Source: Aquabacterium sp. OR-4 (lineage in GTDB: Bacteria; Pseudomonadota; Gammaproteobacteria; Burkholderiales; Burkholderiaceae_C). Taken from it: a stretch of DNA of 64,000 nt. Position 1 is the first letter of the stretch; each line of letters starts with the position of its first letter. Both the position numbers and the translations under genes were made by a program. Below the pieces are notes generated by a model, which worked only from the letters and a program-made list of their open reading frames with translations, was not told the origin of the DNA and made no database searches. The stretch lies in the NCBI RefSeq assembly GCF_025290835.2, contig NZ_JAOCQD020000001.1, positions 806,001 to 870,000 on the forward strand. Direction: 5' to 3'. Shown here piece by piece: positions 1-10,560 of the stretch.

Positions 1-241
1 TGAACGCGCCGTGCTGCCAGTGCGGCGGCAGCGGCTTCAGCCCGCGCTCGGCGCTGCGTGCCGGCACCGGGCGGGTGTCGGGCCAGGGCGGCGTGGCCGT
101 GCTGGTGGCCGTGCTGGTGGTCGTGCTGGTGGTCGTGCTGGTGGCGGCGCTGGTGCCGGCGTTGGCGTTGGCGGCACCAGCCACCCACAGCAGGGCCAGG
201 GCCCCGGCGGCGGCCCGGCACAGGCGACTTGGTGTTCGCAT
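1..241 (-). CDS. Start of an exported protein, probably an alpha-amylase-family enzyme (cut by window edge)
   Basis: Reading the minus strand from an ATG at 241 gives 80 codons open to the window edge. The first 28 or so residues form a signal peptide: a basic start (MRTPSR), an Ala/Leu core and an ANANA cleavage region. Next comes a Thr/Ser-rich linker made of near-repeats of TST/TTST, then a stretch ending in LKPLPPHWQHGAF. The last segment resembles the region just before the catalytic barrel in secreted GH13 amylases, but too little is visible for a firm family call. It is divergent from the pullulanase at 315, which supports a role in alpha-glucan breakdown. Long plus-strand frames over the same bases are shadows of the Thr repeat. 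Confidence 0.65.
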   Translation of the reverse strand, partial: MRTPSRLCRAAAGALALLWVAGAANANAGTSAATSTTTSTTTSTATSTATPPWPDTRPVPARSAERGLKPLPPHWQHGAF

Positions 242-256
242 GGAGAGACTCTGGTT

Positions 257-271
257 TGTAGTGAAACTACA
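257..271. promoter_or_regulatory. Perfect palindrome between divergent glucan genes, candidate repressor operator
   Basis: TGTAGTGAAACTACA is a 6+3+6 perfect inverted repeat. It lies in the 73-base gap between the divergent starts at 241 and 315. The bases around it are much AT-richer than the rest of the window, as expected for a promoter region. Its size suits a LacI-type or similar dimeric regulator; which protein binds it is unknown. Confidence 0.5.
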
Positions 272-314
272 CTTTATCGGTCGCGGCCTTCCACGGCTCT
301 CCGAGAAAGTCTCT

Positions 315-3190
<2,876 letters not shown>

Positions 3191-3194
<4 letters not shown>

Positions 3195-3931
3195 CGAACT
3201 GCCGCCGCCACGTTGCTGCGTGCCTGCCCCCCCTTGCGGCGCAGCAGGCCCAGCGTCAGCAGGCCGGCGGCCAGCAGGGCGGCGGGCTCGGGCTCGGGCA
3301 CCGCGCTGGCCAGCAGCGTGATGGTGAAGCTGCCAACGGCCGAGCCGTCGGTGGTGACGCTGGGGTCCAGGCCCATCAGGTTGAGTGACAGGCTGCTGGC
3401 GGTGTAGCTGATGTCGCTGCTGTCCAGGCCCACGATGTTGGTGCTGAGCGTGAAGCCGGCCAACGTGTAGCCGCTGCCCAGGCTCAGGCCGCTGAACACC
3501 AGGCCGTTGAAGCTGGTGCCGGCGCTGGCGTCAAAGCTGGCCAGCAGGGTGCCGGTGAGGGTGGTGGCGCCGATGTCGAGGCTTTCGCCATCCACCAGGC
3601 CGGCGCCCAGGCCGGAGGTCGAGTCGCACAGCGCCAGCGTGGTGTCGGGGCAGGCGAACTCCACCGCGCTGGCATCCACCGTGGCGCTGCTGGCCACCAG
3701 GGCGCTGGCGGTGTCGGGGTAGAGGTAGCTCACCGTCACGGTGCTGCCCACCAGCGTGGCCGCGGCCGTGCCGGTGCCGGGTGTGGTGCCGCCGGGTGGC
3801 GTGCCGCCCCCGGGGGTGGTGCCGCCAGGCGGCGTGCCACCGGGCGTGGGGCCGCCAGGGGCGAACTGGGCCTGCGCCTGCAGCGCAAAGCCGGCGACCG
3901 CCAGGGCCAGGAGAGTGGGTGTCAAGCGCAT
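3191..3931 (-). CDS. PEP-CTERM sorted exported protein
   Basis: A 246-residue protein with an N-terminal signal peptide (MRLTPTLLALAVAGFALQAQA), a Gly/Pro/Thr-rich linker of PGGTTPGG-like repeats at about residues 25-52, a beta-rich central region of unknown function, and a textbook PEP-CTERM tail: VPEPEPAALLAAG, a hydrophobic stretch and RRK. In known systems this tail is recognised by an exosortase (EpsH) that releases the protein to the surface or exopolysaccharide matrix; no exosortase gene is in this window. It lies 40 bases after the DUF3500 lipoprotein gene on the same strand, so the two are probably co-transcribed. The function of the central region is unknown. Confidence 0.85.
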
Positions 3932-3971
3932 GGATGAACTCGTCTGAAAAAGGGGGTTGAAGCGCCGGGGC

Positions 3972-5480
3972 TCAGGAGGTGGCGGCGGCTGCGGTGGCCG
4001 CAGTGGCCGCCGTGGCCGCCGTGGCCGCAGTGGTTGCGCTGGCAGCGCTGGTGCACAGGCCGCCGTAATCGGCCGTCTTGTCTCGCCAGATGGTGTGGAA
4101 GTGGATGTCGTTGGCCACGATCACGCCGTTCTGCACCGAGAACTCGATCCACACCCGCGGGCCGTCGATGCGGAAGTAGTCGCCGCGCGTGCTGACCGTG
4201 CCGTTGCCGGCGTAGGCCACGTAGGTCTGGGCCAGGGCCGCGTCGCTCAGGTAGGCGGCCAGCAGCTCGCTCACATGCTCGCTGGCCTGGGTGGCCACAT
4301 AGGCCTCGATCACCGCCTTGGCCAGGCCCTGGTGCGCGCTCGACAGGCTGCTGAACGGCAGGCCGCGCTCGGTGACGCCGCCGTACGCATGCGGGCAGCT
4401 GCCGTCGATGCCACCGGTGCCGTTGGCGCCGAACAGCAGGTCGCCATAGGTGCCGGCCAGCTTGGCCGCGCCGTAGCCGGTGAGCGCCGTGCCCAGGCTG
4501 GCCATGGCGCTGCGCTGGGCCAGCATCGGGTCGTAGCTCACGCCCGCATGGCTGAACGTGGCCTTGGGCTCGATGGCCAGGAACATCGGCGTGGTCGACT
4601 TGACACTGCCGTTGAAGGCCACGTTGTAGGTCAGGTGGTGGCCGGTGACCTGCAGCATCCAGAAGCCGCTGGCCGAGGGCGTGCCCAGGAACGACAGGTA
4701 GTAGTTGCCTTCGCCGTAGGTCGAGCCGCCGCCGATGCTGTAGAGGTAGTTGTCGGCCGCCTGCATGCCGATCAGCAGCTGCGCGCCGGCGCTGCCCAGC
4801 GCGGTGGCGATCAGGTTGCGGGCGGCGGTCTTTTGCGCCGTGCTCAGGCCCGACCAGGCCAGGCCGTTGCGCGAGACCATGGCCGCCGGCAGGTTGGACC
4901 AGTGGCGTGCGGTGTCCAGGTTCCAGGCCAGCACGGCGCTGGCTTGCTGGCTGCTGCTGAGCGTGGCGATGAAGCCTTGTGCCGCGCTCAGCGTGGCGGC
5001 GCCCAGGCCGCCGGCGGCCAGGTTGGCGGTGACGCTGAGCGTGGCACTGGCGCTGGTGGCCGTGCCCTTGGCATTGCTGACCACCACGTGGTAGCTGCCG
5101 GCATGCTCGGTGGCCGCTGCGGCCAGGGTGTAGGTGGCGGCGGTGGCGCCGCTGATCGCCGCGCCGTCCTTGAACCACTGGTAGCTCAGCGTGGCGGCGC
5201 CGTAGGCGGCCACGCGCAGGTTCACGCTGGCGCCCGCCGCCACCGCCTGTGATGCCGGCTGGGTGCCGATCACCGGTGCGCTGGTGGTGGCGCCACGCGC
5301 GGCGGTGGCGCTCATGGTGGCGGTTTCGGCCGCGGCGGCGGCGGCGCTGGTGCTGCTGTCGGCCGAGGCGCTGGAGGTGCTGCCGCCGCTGCCGCCGCCA
5401 CAGGCGGCCACCAGGGCCAGCAGACAAAGCGAGGCAGCCGCGGCGAGGGCGGTGCTGCGGGATGGGACGCGCGGGTTCAT
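3972..5480 (-). CDS. DUF3500-family lipoprotein with an Ig-like domain
   Basis: A 502-residue predicted lipoprotein. The signal sequence ends in a lipobox (LVAAC, Cys27), followed by a Ser/Ala/Thr-rich tether. An Ig-like domain spans about residues 70-155 (PASQAVAAGASVNL...YQWFKDG). The rest matches my memory of the DUF3500 family: NLDTARHWSNLP, YLSFLGTPS, and the metal-ligand-like segments QVTGHHL and IHFHTIW. The biochemical role of DUF3500 is not established. The C-terminus is a run of AAT/AAA codons from tandem GCC/GTG units at about 3978-4030. The frame is open to 5693, but the ATG at 5480 gives the lipoprotein signal. It probably forms a transcription unit with the downstream PEP-CTERM gene. 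Confidence 0.8.
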   Translation of the reverse strand: MNPRVPSRSTALAAAASLCLLALVAACGGGSGGSTSSASADSSTSAAAAAAETATMSATAARGATTSAPVIGTQPASQAVAAGASVNLRVAAYGAATLSYQWFKDGAAISGATAATYTLAAAATEHAGSYHVVVSNAKGTATSASATLSVTANLAAGGLGAATLSAAQGFIATLSSSQQASAVLAWNLDTARHWSNLPAAMVSRNGLAWSGLSTAQKTAARNLIATALGSAGAQLLIGMQAADNYLYSIGGGSTYGEGNYYLSFLGTPSASGFWMLQVTGHHLTYNVAFNGSVKSTTPMFLAIEPKATFSHAGVSYDPMLAQRSAMASLGTALTGYGAAKLAGTYGDLLFGANGTGGIDGSCPHAYGGVTERGLPFSSLSSAHQGLAKAVIEAYVATQASEHVSELLAAYLSDAALAQTYVAYAGNGTVSTRGDYFRIDGPRVWIEFSVQNGVIVANDIHFHTIWRDKTADYGGLCTSAASATTAATAATAATAATAAAATS

Positions 5481-5639
5481 GGCGGGGCGTGGCTCCGAAA
5501 GGCTGGACAAGGTGGACCGGTGGCAGGCGCAGCCGCCATCGGAACCGGGCTTGACCCAGGGCAACGGCGCTTCGCCTTGCGCCGCATTCTGGAAACCGTT
5601 CTTTGCGCGCGGGCTGCGTGCCCGTGTCGGGGCCGACAT

Positions 5640-5660
5640 GTTTGCCGGCGAAGTGCAAAC
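5640..5660. promoter_or_regulatory. Inverted repeat upstream of the DUF3500 gene
   Basis: GTTTGC and GCAAAC form a perfect 6-bp inverted repeat separated by 9 bases. It lies just 3' of the histidine kinase stop and about 160 bases before the DUF3500 lipoprotein start. There is no T tract, so it reads better as a protein-binding site than as a terminator. No regulator can be named. Confidence 0.3.
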
Positions 5661-5661
5661 C

Positions 5662-7056
5662 TCAGTGCCGCTGTGAGGCCACCGGGGCCGCACCCGCCAC
5701 GCCCAGCGGCAGGCACAGGCTGACGCTCAGCCCGCCCCCGGCGCGGTTGCGCCACTGCAGCGTGGCCCCCAGGCCGCGCGCCAGCTGGTCGGCGATGTAC
5801 AGGCCCAGGCCGCTGCCGCCACGGGCATCGGCCGGCGCACCGGCACCCAGCTGCTGCCAGGGCTGCAGGGCGCGGTGCAGCTGGGTGGCGCTGAGGCCCG
5901 GGCCGCGGTCGTCGATGCGGACGGTCCAGTGCGCCGGCCCGCTGCGCCACAGCCGCACATCGGCCCGGCTGCCATGGCGGATGGCGTTGTCGAGCAGGTT
6001 GTCGAGCAGGCGGCGCAGGCTCAGCGGCGGGGCCAGCACGGCACCGGGGGTGCCGAGGGTGCCGAAGGTGCCGGTGATGTCGGTGGTGTCGGTGGTGTCG
6101 GTGGTACCGCTGTGGCCGCTGGTGCTTGCCGAGTCGCGCAGTTCTGGTGTTGGGTGCTTGGGTGCATCCGGCGGCGCGCCGGGCGGCCCGTGCTGCAGGC
6201 TGACGCTGGCGCCCAGCTCGGCACGGTCGTCGAGCAGGGCCTGCAGCAGCGCCGGCAGGTCGAGCAGCGTGGCCGGCTCGGCGGCCTGGGCGTCGCGCAG
6301 CAGCGCCAGCACCTGGCCGATCAGCGCGTCCATCTCGCGCACATCGGCAATGCAGGCTTCGGCGCCGGGCTGGGCACGCAGGCGCTCGAGCCGCAGGCGC
6401 ATGCGGGTGAGCGGCGTGCGCAGGTCGTGCGAGATGGCGGCCATGGTCAGCTCGCGTTCGCGCACATGGCGGTTGAGCTGCTGCGCCATGCGGTTGAAGG
6501 CATGCGCGGTGCGCCGCACCTCGGCCATGCCGGTCTCGGCCAGGCGCGGTGGCGTGGCGCTGCCGGGGGCCGCGGCCAGGCGCCGCGCGGCCTGTGACAA
6601 CTGGCCCATCGGCCTCGCCAGCCAGCGCGCGCCGGCCCAGGCAAAGGCCGCCAGCAGCAGGGTGCGCAGCAGGTAGTCCAGCAGCAGGTGCCGGGTGGGC
6701 AGCGGCGGCGGGCCGGCGGGCGCTGCCGCGGCGGCCATGGCGGCCGTGGCGGGCCCGGCCGGGGCCTGCCATTGCGCGGCCAGCTGCGCACCCAGGCGTT
6801 GCGGCGTGTCGTGCAGGCCCGGCGTGGGGGGCAGGGCCGGCAGCACCGGCATGCTGGCCAGGCGCAGCCGGTGCGGCGAGCCGAACACCGCATGCGTGAG
6901 CACGATGGCCACCACATGGCTCACCACCAGCGCCACCCACAGCCAGGCGAACAGGCGCTTGGCCAGGGTGTCGCTCCACCAGCGTGCCGGCGGCTCGGGC
7001 GGGTCACCGGGCCCGCGCTCGGGCAGCGGCAGCTCAGGCGCGGGTGATGTCGGCAT
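5662..7056 (-). CDS. Membrane sensor histidine kinase (EnvZ/OmpR class)
   Basis: A 464-residue kinase with two transmembrane segments (about residues 35-58 and 124-143) flanking a Pro/Ala-rich periplasmic loop, then a HAMP-like linker. The dimerisation/phosphoacceptor box AISHDLRTPLTRMR has His210, and the ATPase domain has an N box (LLDNLLDNAIRHG), a G1 box (DDRGPGL) and a G2 box (GGSGLGLYIA). A low-complexity insert of Thr/Gly/Asp repeats (about residues 312-336, from tandem GGTGTC units at 6068-6106) sits before the N box. It should phosphorylate the adjacent regulator, whose stop lies 23 bases inside this gene's start, suggesting translational coupling. The signal sensed is unknown. Confidence 0.9.
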   Translation of the reverse strand: MPTSPAPELPLPERGPGDPPEPPARWWSDTLAKRLFAWLWVALVVSHVVAIVLTHAVFGSPHRLRLASMPVLPALPPTPGLHDTPQRLGAQLAAQWQAPAGPATAAMAAAAAPAGPPPLPTRHLLLDYLLRTLLLAAFAWAGARWLARPMGQLSQAARRLAAAPGSATPPRLAETGMAEVRRTAHAFNRMAQQLNRHVRERELTMAAISHDLRTPLTRMRLRLERLRAQPGAEACIADVREMDALIGQVLALLRDAQAAEPATLLDLPALLQALLDDRAELGASVSLQHGPPGAPPDAPKHPTPELRDSASTSGHSGTTDTTDTTDITGTFGTLGTPGAVLAPPLSLRRLLDNLLDNAIRHGSRADVRLWRSGPAHWTVRIDDRGPGLSATQLHRALQPWQQLGAGAPADARGGSGLGLYIADQLARGLGATLQWRNRAGGGLSVSLCLPLGVAGAAPVASQRH

Positions 7057-7819
7057 CCAGCAGGTAGCCCTGGCCGCGCAGGGTCAGGATCATCGGCGCG
7101 GCCTGGGCGCCGGCCTCGAGCTTGGCGCGCAGGCGCGACACCGCCAGATCGACGGCGCGCAGCCGCGGCTCGGCGGCGTCGCGGCTGTCGCCGGCATCGC
7201 CGGCTTCGCTGCGGGTCAGCTGCAGCAGGCGGTCGCGCGTGAGCAGCAGGCGCGGATGGGCCACAAAGGCGGTGAACAGCCGGCTCTCGGCGGCCGACAG
7301 CGCCAGGCTCAGGCCCTGCGGCGTGCGCAGTGTGCGGTTCAGCCGGTCGAACAGCCAGCCGCCCACCGCCACATGGGTGGCCTGCTGCAGCCCGCCCTGG
7401 CCCAGCTGGCCATGGGCGCGGCGCAGCAGCGCCTGCAGGCGCGCCACCAGCTCGCGCGGCTCGAAGGGCTTGGGCAGGTAGTCGTCGGCGCCCAGCTCCA
7501 GGCCCAGCACGCGGCTGGTGGCGTCGCCCTGGGCGGTGAGCATCAGCACCGGCAGGTTCTGCAGCGGCGGCGCCTGGCGGCGCAGCCAGCGGCACAGGCT
7601 GAGCCCGTCCTCGCCGGGCAGCATCAGGTCCAGCAGCAGGGCCTGCACCGGCGCGGCGGCCAGCGCCATGCGCATGGCCTGGCCATGGGCCACCGTGTCG
7701 AGCTGCAGGCCGAAGCGCGGCAGGTAGGCGGCCAGCTCGGTGCGGATCACCGGGTCGTCATCGACCAGCAGGCAGCGCCGGGGCGCGGCGGGAGAGATGG
7801 TGGTGGCGGGGCGGTGCAC
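7034..7819 (-). CDS. OmpR/PhoB-type response regulator (GTG start proposed)
   Basis: A 261-residue two-domain regulator. The receiver domain carries the acidic pocket CLLVDDD, the phosphoacceptor in LLLDLMLPGEDG, the T in LMLTAQ and the K in YLPKPFEP. The C-terminal winged helix has the usual end RLRAKLE...ILTLRGQGYLL. No in-frame ATG lies near the receiver start, and the open frame runs back into the preceding hydrolase gene; GTG at 7819 gives a normal 17-residue lead-in. It precedes the kinase gene on the same strand and overlaps it by 23 bases. Direct repeats just upstream may be its own binding sites. Confidence 0.88.
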   Translation of the reverse strand: MHRPATTISPAAPRRCLLVDDDPVIRTELAAYLPRFGLQLDTVAHGQAMRMALAAAPVQALLLDLMLPGEDGLSLCRWLRRQAPPLQNLPVLMLTAQGDATSRVLGLELGADDYLPKPFEPRELVARLQALLRRAHGQLGQGGLQQATHVAVGGWLFDRLNRTLRTPQGLSLALSAAESRLFTAFVAHPRLLLTRDRLLQLTRSEAGDAGDSRDAAEPRLRAVDLAVSRLRAKLEAGAQAAPMILTLRGQGYLLDADITRA

Positions 7820-7847
7820 AGGCGGCGCAATGTAGGCGGGGCATGTT

Positions 7848-7886
7848 GCCGCCGTGTATCCGCTGCTGCCGCCGCCGTGTATCCGC
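7848..7886. promoter_or_regulatory. Two 16-base direct repeats before the response regulator
   Basis: GCCGCCGTGTATCCGC occurs exactly twice, at 7848-7863 and 7871-7886, a start-to-start spacing of 23 bases (about two helical turns). The pair fills most of the gap between the hydrolase stop at 7905 and the regulator start at 7819. Two direct repeats on one face of the helix suit binding by an OmpR-type dimer, so autoregulation is a reasonable inference. Confidence 0.45.
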
Positions 7887-7904
7887 GGCCGCCGCCAGGC
7901 CGGT

Positions 7905-8750
7905 TCAGCCCTGGATGAAGCCGCGCAGCACGGCCATCGCCGCCTCGGGCATGTCGCGCCAGGCGCCATGGCCGGCCTGCGCAAACTCGGCCCACTGGCG
8001 GTGGGCGGCGGGCAGGGCGTCGAAGATCTCGCGGGCGTCGTCGATCGGGGTCACCGGGTCGAGTGCGCCGGCCATCACCAGCACCGGGCATGTGGCGCTG
8101 GCCAGGCCGGGGCGCAGGTCCATCACCGGAAACTCGGCAGCCGACCAGGTGTAGAGGATCTGCTCGTTGAACAGGTTGCGCTGGCGCGCCTCGGGCTTGC
8201 CGGGCGTGGGGTTGTACAGGTGCATGCAGGCGGCCTGGTAGGCGGCCCAGCTGGCCTCGCCCGGCGCCGTCCAGAAGGCTTCAGCCGCCGCGCGTGCGGC
8301 CGGGCCGCCCAGGCGCTCGAACATGGCCAGCTTGCGCCCGAGGTTGAAGCGCGCCGCGGTGGACGACAGCACCACCTTGGCCGGGTGGCCCGGGTGGCGC
8401 GCCAGGTAGCGCTGCGCCACCATGCCGCCAAAGCTCTGGCCCAGCACGATGGGCCGCTCGATGCCCAGCGCGTCGCTGAGGCGCACCACGTCGTCGGCAA
8501 AGGTGTCCAGCGTCCATTCGTCGGCCGGGCGGCGGCTGCCGCGGCCATGGCCGCGGTGGTCCACGTAGACGATCTGCGCCACATCGGCCAGCTGGCTGAA
8601 GATCGGCTTGAAGCTGGAATGGTCGTAGCCCGGCCCGCCGTGCAGCAGGATCAGCGTGGGTTTTTCGCGCAGGCGGGGCCCGTCGGGTACCCAGCCCGGG
8701 CCTTCGATGTCGACGAACAGGCGGACGTCAGGGGCGATGGTGATCAGCAT
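7905..8750 (-). CDS. Alpha/beta-fold hydrolase, proline-iminopeptidase-like
   Basis: A 281-residue soluble hydrolase. HGGPG (LILLHGGPGYDHSS) is the oxyanion-hole signature typical of prolyl aminopeptidases and relatives. GQSFGGM holds the nucleophile Ser, DPVTP the likely acidic residue, and GHGAW the catalytic His near the C-terminus. Length and motif spacing fit the S33 peptidase/epoxide-hydrolase superfamily; the substrate cannot be told from sequence. It follows the acyl-CoA ligase gene after 133 bases on the same strand, so they could share a transcript, but no pathway link is evident. Confidence 0.82.
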   Translation of the reverse strand: MLITIAPDVRLFVDIEGPGWVPDGPRLREKPTLILLHGGPGYDHSSFKPIFSQLADVAQIVYVDHRGHGRGSRRPADEWTLDTFADDVVRLSDALGIERPIVLGQSFGGMVAQRYLARHPGHPAKVVLSSTAARFNLGRKLAMFERLGGPAARAAAEAFWTAPGEASWAAYQAACMHLYNPTPGKPEARQRNLFNEQILYTWSAAEFPVMDLRPGLASATCPVLVMAGALDPVTPIDDAREIFDALPAAHRQWAEFAQAGHGAWRDMPEAAMAVLRGFIQG

Positions 8751-8883
8751 CGTCTGATGATGCCAGCGCCAAGCACGTGGGCGTCATCGAGGCGCAGCCC
8801 AGCGGTCGCCGCGGATCCGGCTTTGCCGGTTCGCTGGCGGCGCCCGCTGGGGGGCGGCGGCGAAGCCGCTTCGGGGGAGGGCG

Positions 8884-10458
8884 TCAATGACCGAAATGCC
8901 CTTCGAACTTCAGCCGCAGCTCGCGCTTGAGCAGCTTGCCGCTGGGGTTCTTGGGCAGGGCGTCGACAAACAGCACGGCCTTGGGGCACTTGAACGGCGC
9001 CAGGTGCTGGGCGGCGTGGGCGATGACCTCGGCCTCGCCCAGCCCGCGCCCGGCCTTGCGCACCACCACCGCGGCGACGGCCTCGATCCAGCGCGGGTGC
9101 GGCAGGCCCACCACGGCCACCTCGCTGATCGCGTCGTGGCGGTACAGCGCCTCCTCCACCTCGCGGCTGGCCACGTTCTCGCCGCCGGTCTTGATCATGT
9201 CCTTCTTGCGGTCGACCACGCTGAGGTAGCCGTCGGCGTCCAGCACGCCCAGGTCGCCGCTGTGAAACCAGCCGCCGGCAAAGGCCGCGGCCGTGCGCTC
9301 GGGGTCGTTGAAGTAGCCCTGCAGCAGTTGCGGGCTGCGGTGCACGATCTCGCCCACGGTGCCCGGCGGCAGGTCGTTCATGTCGTCGTCGACCACGCGG
9401 GTTTCCACGTTCAGCGCGGCGCGGCCGGCCGAGCCGGGCTTGCGCAGCTGGTCGTCCGGGCCCAGCACGGTGGCCAGTGGCGCGATCTCGGTCTGGCCAT
9501 AAAAATTCCACAGCCGCATCTGCGGCACGCGGCGGATCAGCTCCTCGATCACCGCCACCGGCATGATCGACGCGCCGTAGTAGCCCTTGCGCAGGCAGCG
9601 CAGATCGACCTCGTCGAACAGCGGGTGGCGCAGCAGGCCGATCCACACCGTGGGTGGCGCGAAGAACTGCGTGATGCGGTGCCGGGCGATCAGCGTCAGC
9701 AGGTTGTCGGGCGTGGGCTGGCTGGTGATGTGGCTGGTGCTGCCCAGGTACACGCTGGGGCCCAGAAACACGTCGAGCTGCGCGCAGTGGTACAGCGGCA
9801 GCGCGTGCAGCACCACATCGCCGGCCGCCATCTCGCCATCGACGATGCAGCTGAGGTACTGGTCGATCACCGCGCCGTGGGTCAGCATGGCGCCCTTGGG
9901 CAGGCTCTCGGTGCCGCTGGTGTAGACGATCTGCAGCAGGTGATCGCGGTCGAAGGCCATCTCGGGCGCCGGATGGGCGGCGGCGTCGGTGTCGGCCAGC
10001 GCGTGGAAGTCCAGGCAGTCGTCGGGGCAGGCGCTGCCTTGCTCGCCGGGAATCCACACCAGCTGCACCACGCCGGTGTCGCGCGCGGCGGCGGCGCGGC
10101 CCAGTGCGGCCAGGCCGCTGTCCACCGCCAGCAGGCGGGCGCCGCTGTGGCGCAGGATGTATGCCGCCTCGTCGGCCGTGAGCATGAAGTTCACCGGCAC
10201 CAGCACCGCGCCCAGCCGCGCCAGCGCATAACGCAGCGCGGCAAAGCCGTGCGAGTTGCGCGCCAGCACGGCCACGCGCTCGCCCTGGGCCACGCCCTGG
10301 CGGTGCAGGCCGGCGGCCAGGCGCTCGACCACATCGGCAAACTGCGCCCAGGTCCAGGCCACCTCGCCGCAGACGATGCCGGGCTTGTGCGGGTGGCGCG
10401 CCGCGGTGCGGCGCAGCAGGTCGGCCAGGGTGTGGCGGCGCAGGGCAGGGGGCAGCAT
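8884..10458 (-). CDS. Acyl-CoA synthetase (AMP-forming, class I adenylate-forming family)
   Basis: A 524-residue ligase that should activate a carboxylic acid to its CoA thioester via an acyl-adenylate. Family motifs in order: P-loop-like IVYTSGTESLPKGA, NFYGQTE, GGWFHSGDLG, DRKKDMIKTGGEN and C-terminal PSGKLLKREL with the catalytic Lys. Overall it resembles long-chain or cyclic-acid ligases of the FadD group; the acyl chain is not predictable by eye. The ATG at 10458 is chosen over an extended frame because it starts just before the conserved TLADLLRRTAARHP helix. A palindrome lies 19 bases upstream. Confidence 0.88.
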   Translation of the reverse strand: MLPPALRRHTLADLLRRTAARHPHKPGIVCGEVAWTWAQFADVVERLAAGLHRQGVAQGERVAVLARNSHGFAALRYALARLGAVLVPVNFMLTADEAAYILRHSGARLLAVDSGLAALGRAAAARDTGVVQLVWIPGEQGSACPDDCLDFHALADTDAAAHPAPEMAFDRDHLLQIVYTSGTESLPKGAMLTHGAVIDQYLSCIVDGEMAAGDVVLHALPLYHCAQLDVFLGPSVYLGSTSHITSQPTPDNLLTLIARHRITQFFAPPTVWIGLLRHPLFDEVDLRCLRKGYYGASIMPVAVIEELIRRVPQMRLWNFYGQTEIAPLATVLGPDDQLRKPGSAGRAALNVETRVVDDDMNDLPPGTVGEIVHRSPQLLQGYFNDPERTAAAFAGGWFHSGDLGVLDADGYLSVVDRKKDMIKTGGENVASREVEEALYRHDAISEVAVVGLPHPRWIEAVAAVVVRKAGRGLGEAEVIAHAAQHLAPFKCPKAVLFVDALPKNPSGKLLKRELRLKFEGHFGH

Positions 10459-10476
10459 GGCGGGGCTCCGGCGGGT

Positions 10477-10492
10477 GGCAACAGGGGTTGCC
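10477..10492. promoter_or_regulatory. Inverted repeat upstream of the acyl-CoA ligase
   Basis: GGCAAC and GTTGCC are a perfect 6-bp inverted repeat around AGGG, and the symmetry continues imperfectly outward (GTGGCAAC / GTTGCCGCCAC). It lies 19-34 bases before the ligase ATG, where a repressor site would be expected. The regulator is not identified. Confidence 0.35.
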
Positions 10493-10540
10493 GCCACGCT
10501 AGCCCGGCCCGGCCGGCTTGCCATCGGGGCAGCACCTGAT

Positions 10541-10558
10541 GGCCGCCGCGCGGCGGCC
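10541..10558. terminator. GC-only 18-base palindrome after the lipoprotein hydrolase gene
   Basis: GGCCGCCGCGCGGCGGCC is perfectly self-complementary and lies 2 bases beyond the stop of the minus-strand gene ending at 10561. It could form a strong 3' hairpin protecting or terminating that transcript, but there is no T tract, so intrinsic termination is uncertain. Confidence 0.3.
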
Positions 10559-10560
10559 GA

